Assembly (NCBI RefSeq): GCF_024438035.1
Contig: NZ_JANFQF010000020.1
Location: 53,124-117,123, forward strand
Direction of reading: 5' to 3'
Length of the DNA: 64,000 nt
From: Rhodococcus tibetensis
GTDB taxonomy: Bacteria > Actinomycetota > Actinomycetes > Mycobacteriales > Mycobacteriaceae
Under the pieces are notes generated by a model. That model did no database searches. It was not told the DNA's origin and saw nothing but the letters and a program-made list of their open reading frames with translations. How positions within the stretch are numbered: position 1 is the first letter of the stretch; the number at the start of each line of letters is the position of its first letter. Position numbers and translations under genes: made by a program. Below, piece by piece: positions 1 to 8,206 of this stretch.

Positions 1-1
1 C

Positions 2-469
2 TTCGTCTTCGCCACCTGCGCGCAGGAGGAGTGGACCGAGGAATCGTGGACCACACCCGGATCCGTCACCGAACTGCGTGAGCTGTACCGCGACTTCCAC
101 CCCGAGGCACGAGCCCTTCTCGACGCCTGCGAAGACGTCCTGAAATCCGCTCTCTACGTGCGCGACCCGCTGGCGTCGTGGACCGACGGACGGTCCGTGC
201 TCCTCGGCGACGCCGCGCATCCGATGATGCCGTTCATGGCGCAGGGCGCCGGCATGGCCATCGAGGACGCCGTCGTCCTGTCCCGCTGCCTGAGCCTGTT
301 CGACGAACCCGCGGTCGCGCTGCAGACCTACCAGGAGACACGACTGCAGCGGACCTCACACATCCAGCGGGGGTCCCGGTCCAACGAGTGGCTCAAGGTG
401 GCAGGCAACGGCGACTGGGTGTACGAATACGACGCCTGGCACGTGCCGCTCGAGCTCGGCTCACAGTAG
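2..469 (+). CDS. FAD-dependent aromatic hydroxylase, C-terminal part (salicylate hydroxylase-like)
   Basis: The reading frame is open from base 2, so the gene begins outside the window and only about 155 C-terminal residues are present. The segment GRSVLLGDAAHPMMPFMAQGAG is the second FAD-binding motif (Gly-Asp, ribityl contact) of class A flavoprotein hydroxylases, followed by the usual helix MAIEDAVVLSRCL. Such enzymes insert one oxygen atom into an aromatic ring using NAD(P)H. The ending resembles salicylate 1-hydroxylase and 6-hydroxynicotinate monooxygenase types, but the substrate cannot be read from the C-terminus. It lies upstream of a convergent IclR gene; any operon partners are outside the window. 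Confidence 0.85.
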   Translation, partial: FVFATCAQEEWTEESWTTPGSVTELRELYRDFHPEARALLDACEDVLKSALYVRDPLASWTDGRSVLLGDAAHPMMPFMAQGAGMAIEDAVVLSRCLSLFDEPAVALQTYQETRLQRTSHIQRGSRSNEWLKVAGNGDWVYEYDAWHVPLELGSQ

Positions 470-534
470 AACCGCGGCAATCTCCCCGGCTGCGACGCGA
501 GCGAGGTCCACGAAGAAGGGGATGCGCTGGTCGA

Positions 535-1209
535 TCATGAGTTCGGTGGGCCCCTCAGTCCGAGGGCGAACCGGACGACACCGTCGGAGTCGCGGATCGG
601 TAACCCGATGGTGCGAAAGTCGGGGGTCAACTCCTCGTCGTTGAAACCGTAGCCACGCTCACGGGTGCGGTTCAGCTCCTCTCGAATGCCGGCGACGTCA
701 GTGATCGCGCGGGAGGTGGTGGCCGTCCGTGGTAGTGAAGCGAGCTCGGTGTCGTCCGCGTCCGACCACGCGAGGAACACCTTGCCCAAGGCGCTTGCAT
801 GCAGCGGAAGCCGGACACCCTGCAGTACGTGTCCGTCGCTTTCCCGCCACCGGCTGAAACCCAGGAGCACGACCTCGTGACGGTGGCGCATGGCCAGTGA
901 GGCGGACGCCCCCGTCGTGGCGGCCAGCTGTTCGAGATAGGGCTCCGATAGATAGATGCGATGCTGCCGGTAGGAAATCTGGCCGTAGGCGGCCAGTGCA
1001 CTCCCGAGCCGGTAGCGGCCCGACGTCGGATCCTTGTCGAGGAAGCCGGCGTCGACCAAGGACTGGAGGAGGCGATGAGTGGTGCTCACCGCGAGGTCCT
1101 GGCGCTTGGCGATCTCCGACACCCCAAGCTCATCGCCCCCGCCGAAACAGGAGAGCATCGTCAGGGCCCGCGTCACCGTCCGAACTCCGGCCGCACGTGA
1201 GTCGGTCAC
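535..1209 (-). CDS. IclR family transcriptional regulator
   Basis: A 224-residue protein with an N-terminal winged helix-turn-helix (residues about 8-65, with SEIAKRQDLAVSTTHRLLQSL) and a C-terminal IclR effector domain (from about residue 85, ending with GLPIRDSDGVVRFALGL). Family members sense small aromatic or organic acids and act as repressors or activators. GTG at 1209 is chosen as start because AAAGGA lies 8 bases upstream; the frame stays open to 1287 but that extension is unlike the family. It is divergent from the sulfur operon that begins at 1477, and repeated TTTCCG half-sites lie between them, so it is the probable regulator of that operon. Confidence 0.88.
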   Translation of the reverse strand: MTDSRAAGVRTVTRALTMLSCFGGGDELGVSEIAKRQDLAVSTTHRLLQSLVDAGFLDKDPTSGRYRLGSALAAYGQISYRQHRIYLSEPYLEQLAATTGASASLAMRHRHEVVLLGFSRWRESDGHVLQGVRLPLHASALGKVFLAWSDADDTELASLPRTATTSRAITDVAGIREELNRTRERGYGFNDEELTPDFRTIGLPIRDSDGVVRFALGLRGPPNS

Positions 1210-1288
1210 GAAGGGTCCTTTCGTCGGGCGGTGCACGAGCCACACCGCCGGATGGAGGGACGGTTTCGTCCCCGGTATCGGAACCATA

Positions 1289-1382
1289 CTTTCCGGCTGT
1301 CGGAAAGCTTCGGGCCCCGCGACTGCGAAATACGCTGCGCACGGCGGTGAACTGGGTTTCCGAAACTTGTCAAGGTTTCCGA
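1289..1382. promoter_or_regulatory. Repeated TTTCCG half-sites between iclR and the sulfur operon
   Basis: The 267-base divergent intergenic region carries an inverted repeat CTTTCCG-N5-CGGAAAG at 1289-1307, an 11-base palindrome GTTTCCGAAAC at 1356-1366, and a direct repeat of GGTTTCCGA at 1355-1363 and 1374-1382. The arrangement suits a dimeric or tetrameric regulator such as IclR. That the IclR protein binds here is inferred from position only. Confidence 0.5.
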
Positions 1383-1476
1383 TCTGTAGAAAACAAACAG
1401 GAGGAAATCGGACGCAGGGGACATAGCGTCAACGGTCGTCACACCTGACGATTCATCCGTTGAAGGAGTTCCCCAC

Positions 1477-2511
1477 ATGTCCCGCTTACGCCGACTGCCA
1501 CGAGCCGCCGCAGCGCTCGCCATGATCCCGCTGGCCGGGTTGGCGGTGGCGTGTGGGACTTCCGAGGAATCCGGAGGAAACAGCGCAGGTGCCGACTTCA
1601 CTCTCCAGGTCTTCGATCCGGGCAACTCGGGTGCCATCGCCGTCGGGAAACGCGACGGAACCTACGACGAGGCCCTCGCGCCGCTGGGCGCGAATATCGA
1701 ATGGGTCAAGACCACACCGGGATTCAGCTCCAACCTCAAGCTTTTCAACACCGGCGAACTCGACATTCAGACCGGTGCGTACAGCCCGGTGGTCGGCGCG
1801 CTGTCCAAGGATGTCGGGGTGCGGATCTTCGCCACCTCGGACCCGTACAACAAGGATCAGGCAGGCATCATCGCCAGGCCCGAATCCGGGATCAAGACGG
1901 TCGCGGATCTCGCCGGAAAGCGGATCGCGGTGAATCCCGCCGGTAAGGGCGAGTACATCACCCTGAAGGCACTGACCCAGGCGGGCGTCCCCGTCGACTC
2001 CGTCGAGCGGGTGCCTTTGCAGCAGGCCGACGCCGCGTCGGCGTTCTCGACCGGCCAGGTCGACGCCTGGGCATCGTTCCTGGTCCCGTACCAGGAGGCG
2101 AAGGCGAAAGGCGCGGTCGAAATCGTCACCGAGGCGAGCATCGGCTCGGTGGACAGCACCATCATCGCAGGCCGTACCGAGGTGCTCGAGGAGCATCCCG
2201 AGGTGGTGCAGAAGTTCCTCGAAGTGACACAACAGCTCACGGAGAAGCAGCGACAGGATCCTGCGTCGTTCGAGAACGTCTTCGAGAAGACCGGCCCCAG
2301 GGCACTGTCGGGTCAGCGTCTCGACGACGCGATCGCTCTGGGCGGTCGGATCACCACCTTCCGCTATCCGACCACCGCCGACGCTGCCGACCTCGAATCG
2401 ATCGCCGCGTTGTTCGCGGAGAACGGGGTGATTCAGCAGCCGCTGAAGGGCAGCGACGTCATCTTCGATCTCCCCGCCGCGCTCGATAACGCCTCGGCCG
2501 AGGGCAAGTGA
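1477..2511 (+). CDS. ABC transporter substrate-binding lipoprotein (SsuA/TauA family)
   Basis: A 344-residue exported lipoprotein: positively charged start, hydrophobic stretch, and lipobox AVAC with the lipid-modified cysteine at residue 26. The mature part is a type II periplasmic binding fold of the sulfonate/nitrate/taurine class; segments such as SGIKTVADLAGKRIAVNPAG and FSTGQVDAWASF are typical of SsuA-like proteins. It would capture an organosulfur or sulfonate substrate outside the membrane and pass it to the permease that follows. It is the first gene of a rightward operon and overlaps the permease gene by four bases. The ligand is inferred from the desulfurization genes downstream. 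Confidence 0.87.
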   Translation: MSRLRRLPRAAAALAMIPLAGLAVACGTSEESGGNSAGADFTLQVFDPGNSGAIAVGKRDGTYDEALAPLGANIEWVKTTPGFSSNLKLFNTGELDIQTGAYSPVVGALSKDVGVRIFATSDPYNKDQAGIIARPESGIKTVADLAGKRIAVNPAGKGEYITLKALTQAGVPVDSVERVPLQQADAASAFSTGQVDAWASFLVPYQEAKAKGAVEIVTEASIGSVDSTIIAGRTEVLEEHPEVVQKFLEVTQQLTEKQRQDPASFENVFEKTGPRALSGQRLDDAIALGGRITTFRYPTTADAADLESIAALFAENGVIQQPLKGSDVIFDLPAALDNASAEGK

Positions 2512-3368
2512 GTTCGGCGGTGATCCTGACGGAGCCTGCGCGCAGCGAGGCGCCGGCCGCCCTGGCATTGGAGACACCCCGCTATCGCCGTATCCAGGAA
2601 CGGCCCCGGTGGATCTCTGTTCCCCTGCGGTTCCTCGTCCCCGCACTGCTCGTGGCCGGGTGGTGGATCGGGTCTGCTACCGGCACGCTCAGCCCGGAGA
2701 TCCTCGCCGGACCGCCCGCGGTGTGGCTGGCCTTCGCGGAGCTGTACGAGTCGGGCCAGCTACTCGACTTCGGTATCGCGTCGCTGCAACGCGCTGCACT
2801 GGGTGTGGGCTGCGGCGTCGTCATCGGGCTCGTGCTCGGCGTGCTGTCCGGACTCTCCGCGCTCGGTGAGGAGCTCATCGACTCCACGATGCAGATCAAC
2901 CGGGCGGTACCGTTCCTCGCGCTCGTTCCGCTGTTCATCGCGTGGTTCGGCATCGACGAGACGTTCAAGGTCGTCCTCATCACCGTGGCGACCCTTGCTC
3001 CGATGTACGCGTACACCTACCTCGGAGTGCGCGGCGTCGACCGCAAGATGGTCGAGGCCGCCCGCGGGTTCGGGCTCACCGGCTGGCGGCTGGTGTTCGG
3101 CGCAATCCTGCCGACCGCACTGCCAGGAGTGCTGATGGGGTTGCGTATCTGCCTGTCTCTCAGTATCACCGGGCTCATCGCCGCCGAACAAGTGGGAACC
3201 CGCGAAGGCATCGGGTACCTCGTCACCCTCGCGCAGGAATACAACCGCACCGACTACATGGTTCTGTGCATCGTGTTGTATGCGGTTCTCGGTTTGATCT
3301 TCGATGCCGTCGTCCGGGTGATCGAGAAGTTCGCGATGCCGTGGCGGCAACTGTCGGTGACCCGATGA
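2508..3368 (+). CDS. ABC transporter permease (SsuC-like)
   Basis: A 286-residue inner-membrane permease with about six hydrophobic segments and the cytoplasmic EAA loop near residues 180-212 (VEAARGFGLTGWRLVFGAIL...), which contacts the ATPase. It belongs to the SsuC/TauC/NrtB class of binding-protein-dependent permeases. It starts inside the stop region of the lipoprotein gene and its own stop overlaps the ATPase start (ATGA), so translation of the importer genes is coupled. The N-terminal extension of about 35 residues before the first membrane segment is common in actinobacterial members. Confidence 0.9.
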   Translation: MSSAVILTEPARSEAPAALALETPRYRRIQERPRWISVPLRFLVPALLVAGWWIGSATGTLSPEILAGPPAVWLAFAELYESGQLLDFGIASLQRAALGVGCGVVIGLVLGVLSGLSALGEELIDSTMQINRAVPFLALVPLFIAWFGIDETFKVVLITVATLAPMYAYTYLGVRGVDRKMVEAARGFGLTGWRLVFGAILPTALPGVLMGLRICLSLSITGLIAAEQVGTREGIGYLVTLAQEYNRTDYMVLCIVLYAVLGLIFDAVVRVIEKFAMPWRQLSVTR

Positions 3369-4171
3369 ACACCACCGAGGCGCCGTTGCCGTCGCTCGCC
3401 GCCCGCGAACGCACCGCGACCACCGCAGCGGAACGACGAGCCGGGTCGCCCCTTGCCGTGTCGCTGAGGGGTGTGCGGAAGTCGTTCGGCGACAAAGGCG
3501 TACTCGCCGGGATCGACCTCGAGATCACCCGCGGTGAGTTCGTCGTCCTGCTCGGCCCGAGCGGCACCGGGAAGACGACACTTCTGCGCCTGCTCTCGGG
3601 ACTCGAGCCGCCGGACGGCGGTGACGTTCTGGTACCGCGGCAGCGCACGGTGGTGTACCAGGAACCGCGACTGATTCCGTCCAAGCGCGTGCTGTCGAAT
3701 GTGTCAGTGGGACAACAACGATCGCGCGCCACTCGCGAGAATGCGAAGCGAGCGTTGACCGAGGTCAATCTCGCCGACAAACAACGCGCGTGGCCCGCCA
3801 CCCTGTCCGGCGGCGAAGCGCAACGCGTCGCACTCGCCCGGGCACTGGTCCGTGAGCCGGAACTGCTGCTGTTGGACGAGCCCTTCGCCGCACTGGATGC
3901 GCTGACACGGTTGCAGATGCAGGACCTTGTCGGCGACCTGGTGGCCCGTCACCGGCCGGCCGTTCTGCTCGTCACCCACGATGTGGACGAAGCGGTGCGA
4001 CTGGCCGACCGGGTCCTGATACTCGACAACGGTGGCTTCGCGGTGGACGTAGACATCGACCTCCCGCGTCCACGAGAGCGGAACGATCCCGAGTCGCTCC
4101 GCTACCGCGCGACCTTCCTCGCCCAACTGGGAGTGGGACGCCATTCCCCACCAGATAAGGACAACTCATGA
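3365..4171 (+). CDS. ABC transporter ATP-binding protein (SsuB-like)
   Basis: A 268-residue ATPase with Walker A GPSGTGKT at residues 64-71, signature LSGGEAQR from about 147, Walker B LLLLDEP at 167-173 and the switch histidine in VTHD near 195. The Q-loop lies in VVYQEPRL. It powers import through the adjacent permease. ATG at 3365 overlaps the permease stop by four bases, and its own stop overlaps the following desulfinase-like gene by four bases. The unusually long N-terminus before the ABC domain (about 30 residues) is variable and probably not functional. Confidence 0.92.
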   Translation: MNTTEAPLPSLAARERTATTAAERRAGSPLAVSLRGVRKSFGDKGVLAGIDLEITRGEFVVLLGPSGTGKTTLLRLLSGLEPPDGGDVLVPRQRTVVYQEPRLIPSKRVLSNVSVGQQRSRATRENAKRALTEVNLADKQRAWPATLSGGEAQRVALARALVREPELLLLDEPFAALDALTRLQMQDLVGDLVARHRPAVLLVTHDVDEAVRLADRVLILDNGGFAVDVDIDLPRPRERNDPESLRYRATFLAQLGVGRHSPPDKDNS

Positions 4172-5211
4172 CTGTGACGACCGGAAGTGCCCTCGCCACC
4201 CTCTGGTACACCCGCTGCCCGGTACCCACGGCGAGCGGTCTCGCGAACAACCTCGGCTGGCTGGGCCGGACGGCGAAAACCGCCGGAGTGGAATTCGGCG
4301 TCTTGCAAGACGCCGGTCCCGAACTGGCGGTGCGTCACTTCGATCATCAGCTGCCGGGGCTCATCCGGGAAGGCGGCAACGTGCCGGCCCTCGCTGCACG
4401 TGCCGAAGGTTCACCCACCCGGTTGATCGGTCTCACCTGGATCGACGAAGCGCAGGCGATCGTCGTGCGCCCGGGTTCCGAGGTCCGCGTGGCCTCCGGA
4501 CTTGCCGGCCTGCGCTTCGGCATTCCCGCTTGGGCCGCCGACCGGGCACGGAGCTTCCCGCGCGCGATGGCACTTCATGGCGTCGCCTCCGCGCTACGCC
4601 TGGGTGGCCTCTCGTTCGCGGACGTGCGACTCGTGGAGGTCGCGACGACGGCGGCCCCGCAGGTGCGGACCGCGAATCCCGACCGCAATACCACCTGGGG
4701 CATCGAATCGCTGCTGGCGGGGGATGTCGATGCCGTGTACATCAAGGGCGCCCGCGCCCAGGAAGTTGCTCGGCAGCATGGGCTGGTCGTTGCGGTCGAC
4801 CTCGATTCCGCTGCCTCCCTCCGCGATCGGGTGAACAACGGGACCCCGCGTCCGGTCACTGTCCACGCCGACCTTCTCGAACAGCGCCCCGACATCGTGG
4901 TCGGGTTTCTCGCCGAGAGCCTGCGCGCCGCGAACTGGGCGGCGGCGAACGTGGACCGGGTACGTGCCGTCTTCGAAGCGGAGACGCAGTCCGGGCCGGA
5001 AGGCGTTGTCGCGGCGTACGGCGAGAACTTCCACAAAGGTCTGCACCTGAACCTGTCCGAGGAGCGGGTCGACCTTCTCGGTGTGCAGAAACAGTTCTTG
5101 TACGCCCACGGCTTCCTCGCCCGGGATTTCGACCTCGAATCCTGGGTGGCGCGCGAACCCCTCGAGCAGGCCAAGGCACAGCTCGCCGCGGAGAAGGAGC
5201 CCACGACGTGA
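4168..5211 (+). CDS. DszB-family sulfinate desulfinase homologue
   Basis: A 347-residue protein without signal peptide and with a binding-protein-like fold. It aligns by eye along its length with DszB (2'-hydroxybiphenyl-2-sulfinate desulfinase of R. erythropolis): LWYTRCPVP here matches LTYSNCPVP, IREGGNVPAL matches TRFGGEIPPL, and the C-terminal QFLYAHGFL matches QFLLTNNLL. The DszB catalytic residues Cys27, His60 and Arg70 correspond to Cys17, His57 and Arg67, with the His-Arg spacing of ten preserved. This argues for a cytoplasmic C-S cleaving enzyme releasing sulfite from a sulfinate, rather than a transport component. It is translationally coupled to the ATPase before it and the monooxygenase after it. 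The substrate is not known. Confidence 0.75.
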   Translation: MTVTTGSALATLWYTRCPVPTASGLANNLGWLGRTAKTAGVEFGVLQDAGPELAVRHFDHQLPGLIREGGNVPALAARAEGSPTRLIGLTWIDEAQAIVVRPGSEVRVASGLAGLRFGIPAWAADRARSFPRAMALHGVASALRLGGLSFADVRLVEVATTAAPQVRTANPDRNTTWGIESLLAGDVDAVYIKGARAQEVARQHGLVVAVDLDSAASLRDRVNNGTPRPVTVHADLLEQRPDIVVGFLAESLRAANWAAANVDRVRAVFEAETQSGPEGVVAAYGENFHKGLHLNLSEERVDLLGVQKQFLYAHGFLARDFDLESWVAREPLEQAKAQLAAEKEPTT

Positions 5212-6308
5212 CGGACTTCTACTGGGAGTTACCGTCCCGCGGTGACGGGCGCCGGGCCGCATCCGAGCTGAACACTCGCGGCGGATTCGGGGCCGATCGT
5301 CCGGCGACGGTCGCCACCGACCTGCGTCCAGGCAAGCTCGGCCCCTTCGACGAACTCGCCCAGGTGATCCACGCCGCGGAACTGTCCGGTGTCGACGCAG
5401 TGATCGCGCCCTACGACCCGTCGGGTGAAGAATCCTGGGTGGTGGCCGCGGCGGCACTGCGGCAGACCCGGCACGCGCGGGTCGCGGTCGAATTCCACTC
5501 CGCGTTCGGCACTCCGGTGTACGCGGCGAAGATGTCCGCGACCCTGCAGAGGCTTTCCGGTGGACGGCTCGAGTGGCGACTGAAGGTCGAGACCGACCCG
5601 GCCGACGCCCGCGCCCGCGGCGACTGGGTGACCGGTCGTGACCGTTACGCGCGTGCGGACGAGTTCCTGACCGTGGCTCGCGGTGTGTGGAACGACAGCG
5701 AGGTTCTTCCGGGCGGATTCGGTGGCACCGGATACGAGTTCGCCGGAAACCACTACGACGTGATCGACGGCGGATTCCGCGGCATCCTCTCCGGGCTTCC
5801 CTTCCCCGTCGTGCACCTCACCGGGAATTCGGACGAGGCTGTGACGTTGTCTGCCAAGCACGGTGACGTCCACCAATTCGTGCTGACCGACGCCGGGTAC
5901 GAGTCGTCCGCGCGCACCCTGGCCGACCATGCACTCGAGCATGGTAGGTCGGTGCGAAAGCTGTTGCGGCTGCCGATCATCGCGCGTGAGACGACGGACG
6001 AGGCGTGGGCGCGCGTCGAACGGCTGTGGCGGGAGGTGCACCCGGACGGTGTGAGCGGCGACAGCCGCGCTCTCGCACGCGAGAACGCCCGGTGGTCGGG
6101 GTTCGACCGCCTCGGCTACGACCAGAGCATCGGCCTGATCGGCAGCTATGAGGACGTGGCCCGCGAGTTGTCGTCGTTCCGGCATATCGACGGTTTCGTC
6201 CTCACCGGCCGACCACACATCGAAGAGCTTCACCGGGCGGGCGAACACCTGCTCCATCTCGTCGACCCCGCCGGACGCACCCTCGCCGGTCAGGAGGCAC
6301 ACACATGA
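5208..6308 (+). CDS. FMNH2-dependent luciferase-family monooxygenase
   Basis: A 366-residue member of the bacterial luciferase-like (TIM barrel) flavin-dependent monooxygenases that act on sulfonates and sulfones. Supporting segments are TDFYWELPSRGDGR at the N-terminus, the RQTRHARVAVEFH strand, and YARADEFLTVARGVWN. The start is the GTG that overlaps the previous stop (GTGA); the frame is open far upstream but that region is already coding in another frame. It opens by sequence like its neighbour (xDFYWxxP), so the two are probably divergent paralogues acting in sequence or as alternatives. A flavin reductase partner is not encoded nearby. Confidence 0.83.
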   Translation: MTDFYWELPSRGDGRRAASELNTRGGFGADRPATVATDLRPGKLGPFDELAQVIHAAELSGVDAVIAPYDPSGEESWVVAAAALRQTRHARVAVEFHSAFGTPVYAAKMSATLQRLSGGRLEWRLKVETDPADARARGDWVTGRDRYARADEFLTVARGVWNDSEVLPGGFGGTGYEFAGNHYDVIDGGFRGILSGLPFPVVHLTGNSDEAVTLSAKHGDVHQFVLTDAGYESSARTLADHALEHGRSVRKLLRLPIIARETTDEAWARVERLWREVHPDGVSGDSRALARENARWSGFDRLGYDQSIGLIGSYEDVARELSSFRHIDGFVLTGRPHIEELHRAGEHLLHLVDPAGRTLAGQEAHT

Positions 6309-7459
6309 GTATCGATTTCTACTGGCGCATCGGCATGGAGGGCGATCACGCGTCGCTGCGAACACCCCGGCGCTACAACCGCGGTGATGCGGGCGGCCAC
6401 GGTCCCGGCAACATCGCCCCCGCGATCCGGAACGGCGAACTCGACGGCTACGGGTACATCGACCACATGGCCGCCGTGGCGAAGGCGTCCGAGTCGGCCG
6501 GCTTTCTCGGCGGTCTCCTGCCGTCGTTCCCCATGACGGAAGATCCGTGGGCCACCGCGGCCGCGCTGGCCGCCGAGACCACCACGTACCGGTTCATGGT
6601 CGCCTTCCAGCCCGGTTTCCTCCACCCCGTGCAGGCGGCGAGAATGTCGGCGAGCCTGCAGCGCGCCACCGGTGGGCGACTGGTCTACAACATCATCAGC
6701 GGCGGCGGCGGGGCCCCGCAGCTGTGGTGGGGCGACAAGGTCGATCACGATGACCGCTACGCACGGACCTCGGAGTTCCTCGACGTGCTCCGCGGCGTGT
6801 GGGACGGCCGTCCGTTCGACTTCGACGGCCGCTTCTTCCACACGGAAGGTGCTGCCCTTCCGCCAGGCCTCGCCGGCCAGCAGTTCCCCGAGGTGTTCTT
6901 CTCCGGCTCGTCGGGAGCCGCAGTGGCCGCCGCGGGACTGCACGCGGACTACTACCTCTCCTGGCTCGAGCCGTACGCCGACCTGCGGGCCAAGTTCGAC
7001 GGGGTGCGTGAGCATTCCGCGAAGCTCGGCCGCACGCCGAAATTCGCGGTGCGGATCGACGTCGTCGCTCGTCACACCGAGGAGGCCGCCTGGGCCGAGA
7101 TCGAGAAGGGCTGGGCTTTCGTCGACAAGGGTGCCGCCGACCGTGCAGCACAGGGTGATTCCGTCGGTGCGGCCCGTATCAGGGGGTGGGTGCCCGAACA
7201 CATCACCGGTTACCGCGACCTCGAGGTCCAGCCGAACGTGTGGTGCGGGTTCAGCCTCATCCGCGGCGGCCCGGCGTTCGGCCTGGTCGGCAGCTACGAG
7301 CAGGTCGCAGAACGTCTCGACGAACTGCGTGAACTCGGCGTGGACGCCTTCATCCTGGCCGGTAATCCCCACCTCGAGGAGGCATACCGCGTCGGTGAGG
7401 AAGTTCTTCCCCTCCTGCAGCGCCAACCACTTCCTACTTCCGGACAGGACACACCATGA
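6305..7459 (+). CDS. SsuD-like FMNH2-dependent sulfonate monooxygenase
   Basis: A 384-residue luciferase-family monooxygenase, close in length to alkanesulfonate monooxygenase SsuD (about 380). It shows the family segments FYWRIG, RFMVAFQPGFLHPVQAARM, GGRLVYNIISGGG and DRYARTSEFLDVLRGVWDG, with C-terminal GSYEQVAERLDEL. SsuD-type enzymes use reduced FMN and oxygen to cleave a C-S bond, giving an aldehyde and sulfite. It overlaps the preceding monooxygenase by four bases and the next gene by four bases. The combination with a DszB-like desulfinase suggests a sulfone or sulfonate route ending in sulfite. Confidence 0.86.
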   Translation: MSIDFYWRIGMEGDHASLRTPRRYNRGDAGGHGPGNIAPAIRNGELDGYGYIDHMAAVAKASESAGFLGGLLPSFPMTEDPWATAAALAAETTTYRFMVAFQPGFLHPVQAARMSASLQRATGGRLVYNIISGGGGAPQLWWGDKVDHDDRYARTSEFLDVLRGVWDGRPFDFDGRFFHTEGAALPPGLAGQQFPEVFFSGSSGAAVAAAGLHADYYLSWLEPYADLRAKFDGVREHSAKLGRTPKFAVRIDVVARHTEEAAWAEIEKGWAFVDKGAADRAAQGDSVGAARIRGWVPEHITGYRDLEVQPNVWCGFSLIRGGPAFGLVGSYEQVAERLDELRELGVDAFILAGNPHLEEAYRVGEEVLPLLQRQPLPTSGQDTP

Positions 7460-8163
7460 CTACAACCGAGAACCGCGTGAATCCCGATGTCGCCACGTTC
7501 GTGGAGGCCGCGCGCCGGGACGCCGACAAGGCCTTCGGAGTGTTCCGGCGCACCGGGACCGTATCGGCCAACGGCACCGTCAACTTCGTCGAACGGGTGC
7601 CGGGCACCGAGATCGCAATCGCGCTGAACGATCCCGGCCCGTGGGCGGATGATCCGCAGGTGTCGCCGGTCGTGGCGACCTTCGACGGTGAGGTGTTGTC
7701 GGGTAACGGTTCCGCCGGATTCGTCACCGGTTACGCCGCCGTGTTCCGGCAGCATCCGGAGATCACCAGCGTCGTCCACATCCACACGCCGTGGCTCGGC
7801 GGCTGGGCGCAAACCCACCGCACCCTGCCGATTCGATACGCGGCGTCACAGCGACTGACGCTGTCGCGGGAAATTCCGCCACACATCGACCGTTCGCAAT
7901 CGGCCGGCGACTTCATCCTCGAACGCCTCCGGGACGACCCGGACCTCGTTGCAATCTTCGAGGCCAACGGCGGCGTCAACGTGATCGGCCGCAGCGGCCT
8001 GCTCGATCTCGCGAAGTTCGTCGTTCTCCTCGAGGAAGGAGCCCAATTCCAGGCCATCGCCGAATCCCTGGGAGGGTCGGTCGAATTCGACACCTCGAAC
8101 CTCGCCGTGCAGTGGGGACGCTCGGGCCTCGCCGACGAGGCGCGCCGACGCGGCCTCCTCTGA
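7456..8163 (+). CDS. Class II aldolase/adducin-like protein with incomplete metal site
   Basis: A 235-residue protein of the class II aldolase/adducin fold, recognised from VVHIHTPW (His108 and His110) and the preceding helix with VTGYAAVFRQHPEITS. In canonical fuculose-phosphate aldolases a third zinc histidine lies in an NHG motif and a catalytic glutamate lies in a loop before the HxH; here the corresponding segments read NGG and SAGFVT, so both appear replaced. It may therefore be a non-catalytic or altered-chemistry member, or act on the carbonyl product of the monooxygenases. It overlaps the SsuD-like gene by four bases. Confidence 0.72.
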   Translation: MTTTENRVNPDVATFVEAARRDADKAFGVFRRTGTVSANGTVNFVERVPGTEIAIALNDPGPWADDPQVSPVVATFDGEVLSGNGSAGFVTGYAAVFRQHPEITSVVHIHTPWLGGWAQTHRTLPIRYAASQRLTLSREIPPHIDRSQSAGDFILERLRDDPDLVAIFEANGGVNVIGRSGLLDLAKFVVLLEEGAQFQAIAESLGGSVEFDTSNLAVQWGRSGLADEARRRGLL

Positions 8164-8206
8164 TTTCCTCACCCTCCTCTTCAACCGAACAGAACAGGTA
8201 ACGGTC

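Noticed and set aside
4530..5207. Long N-terminal extension of the first luciferase-family monooxygenase
   Set aside because: This segment is coding for the DszB-like protein in another frame; the monooxygenase starts at the GTG at 5208 that overlaps that stop.
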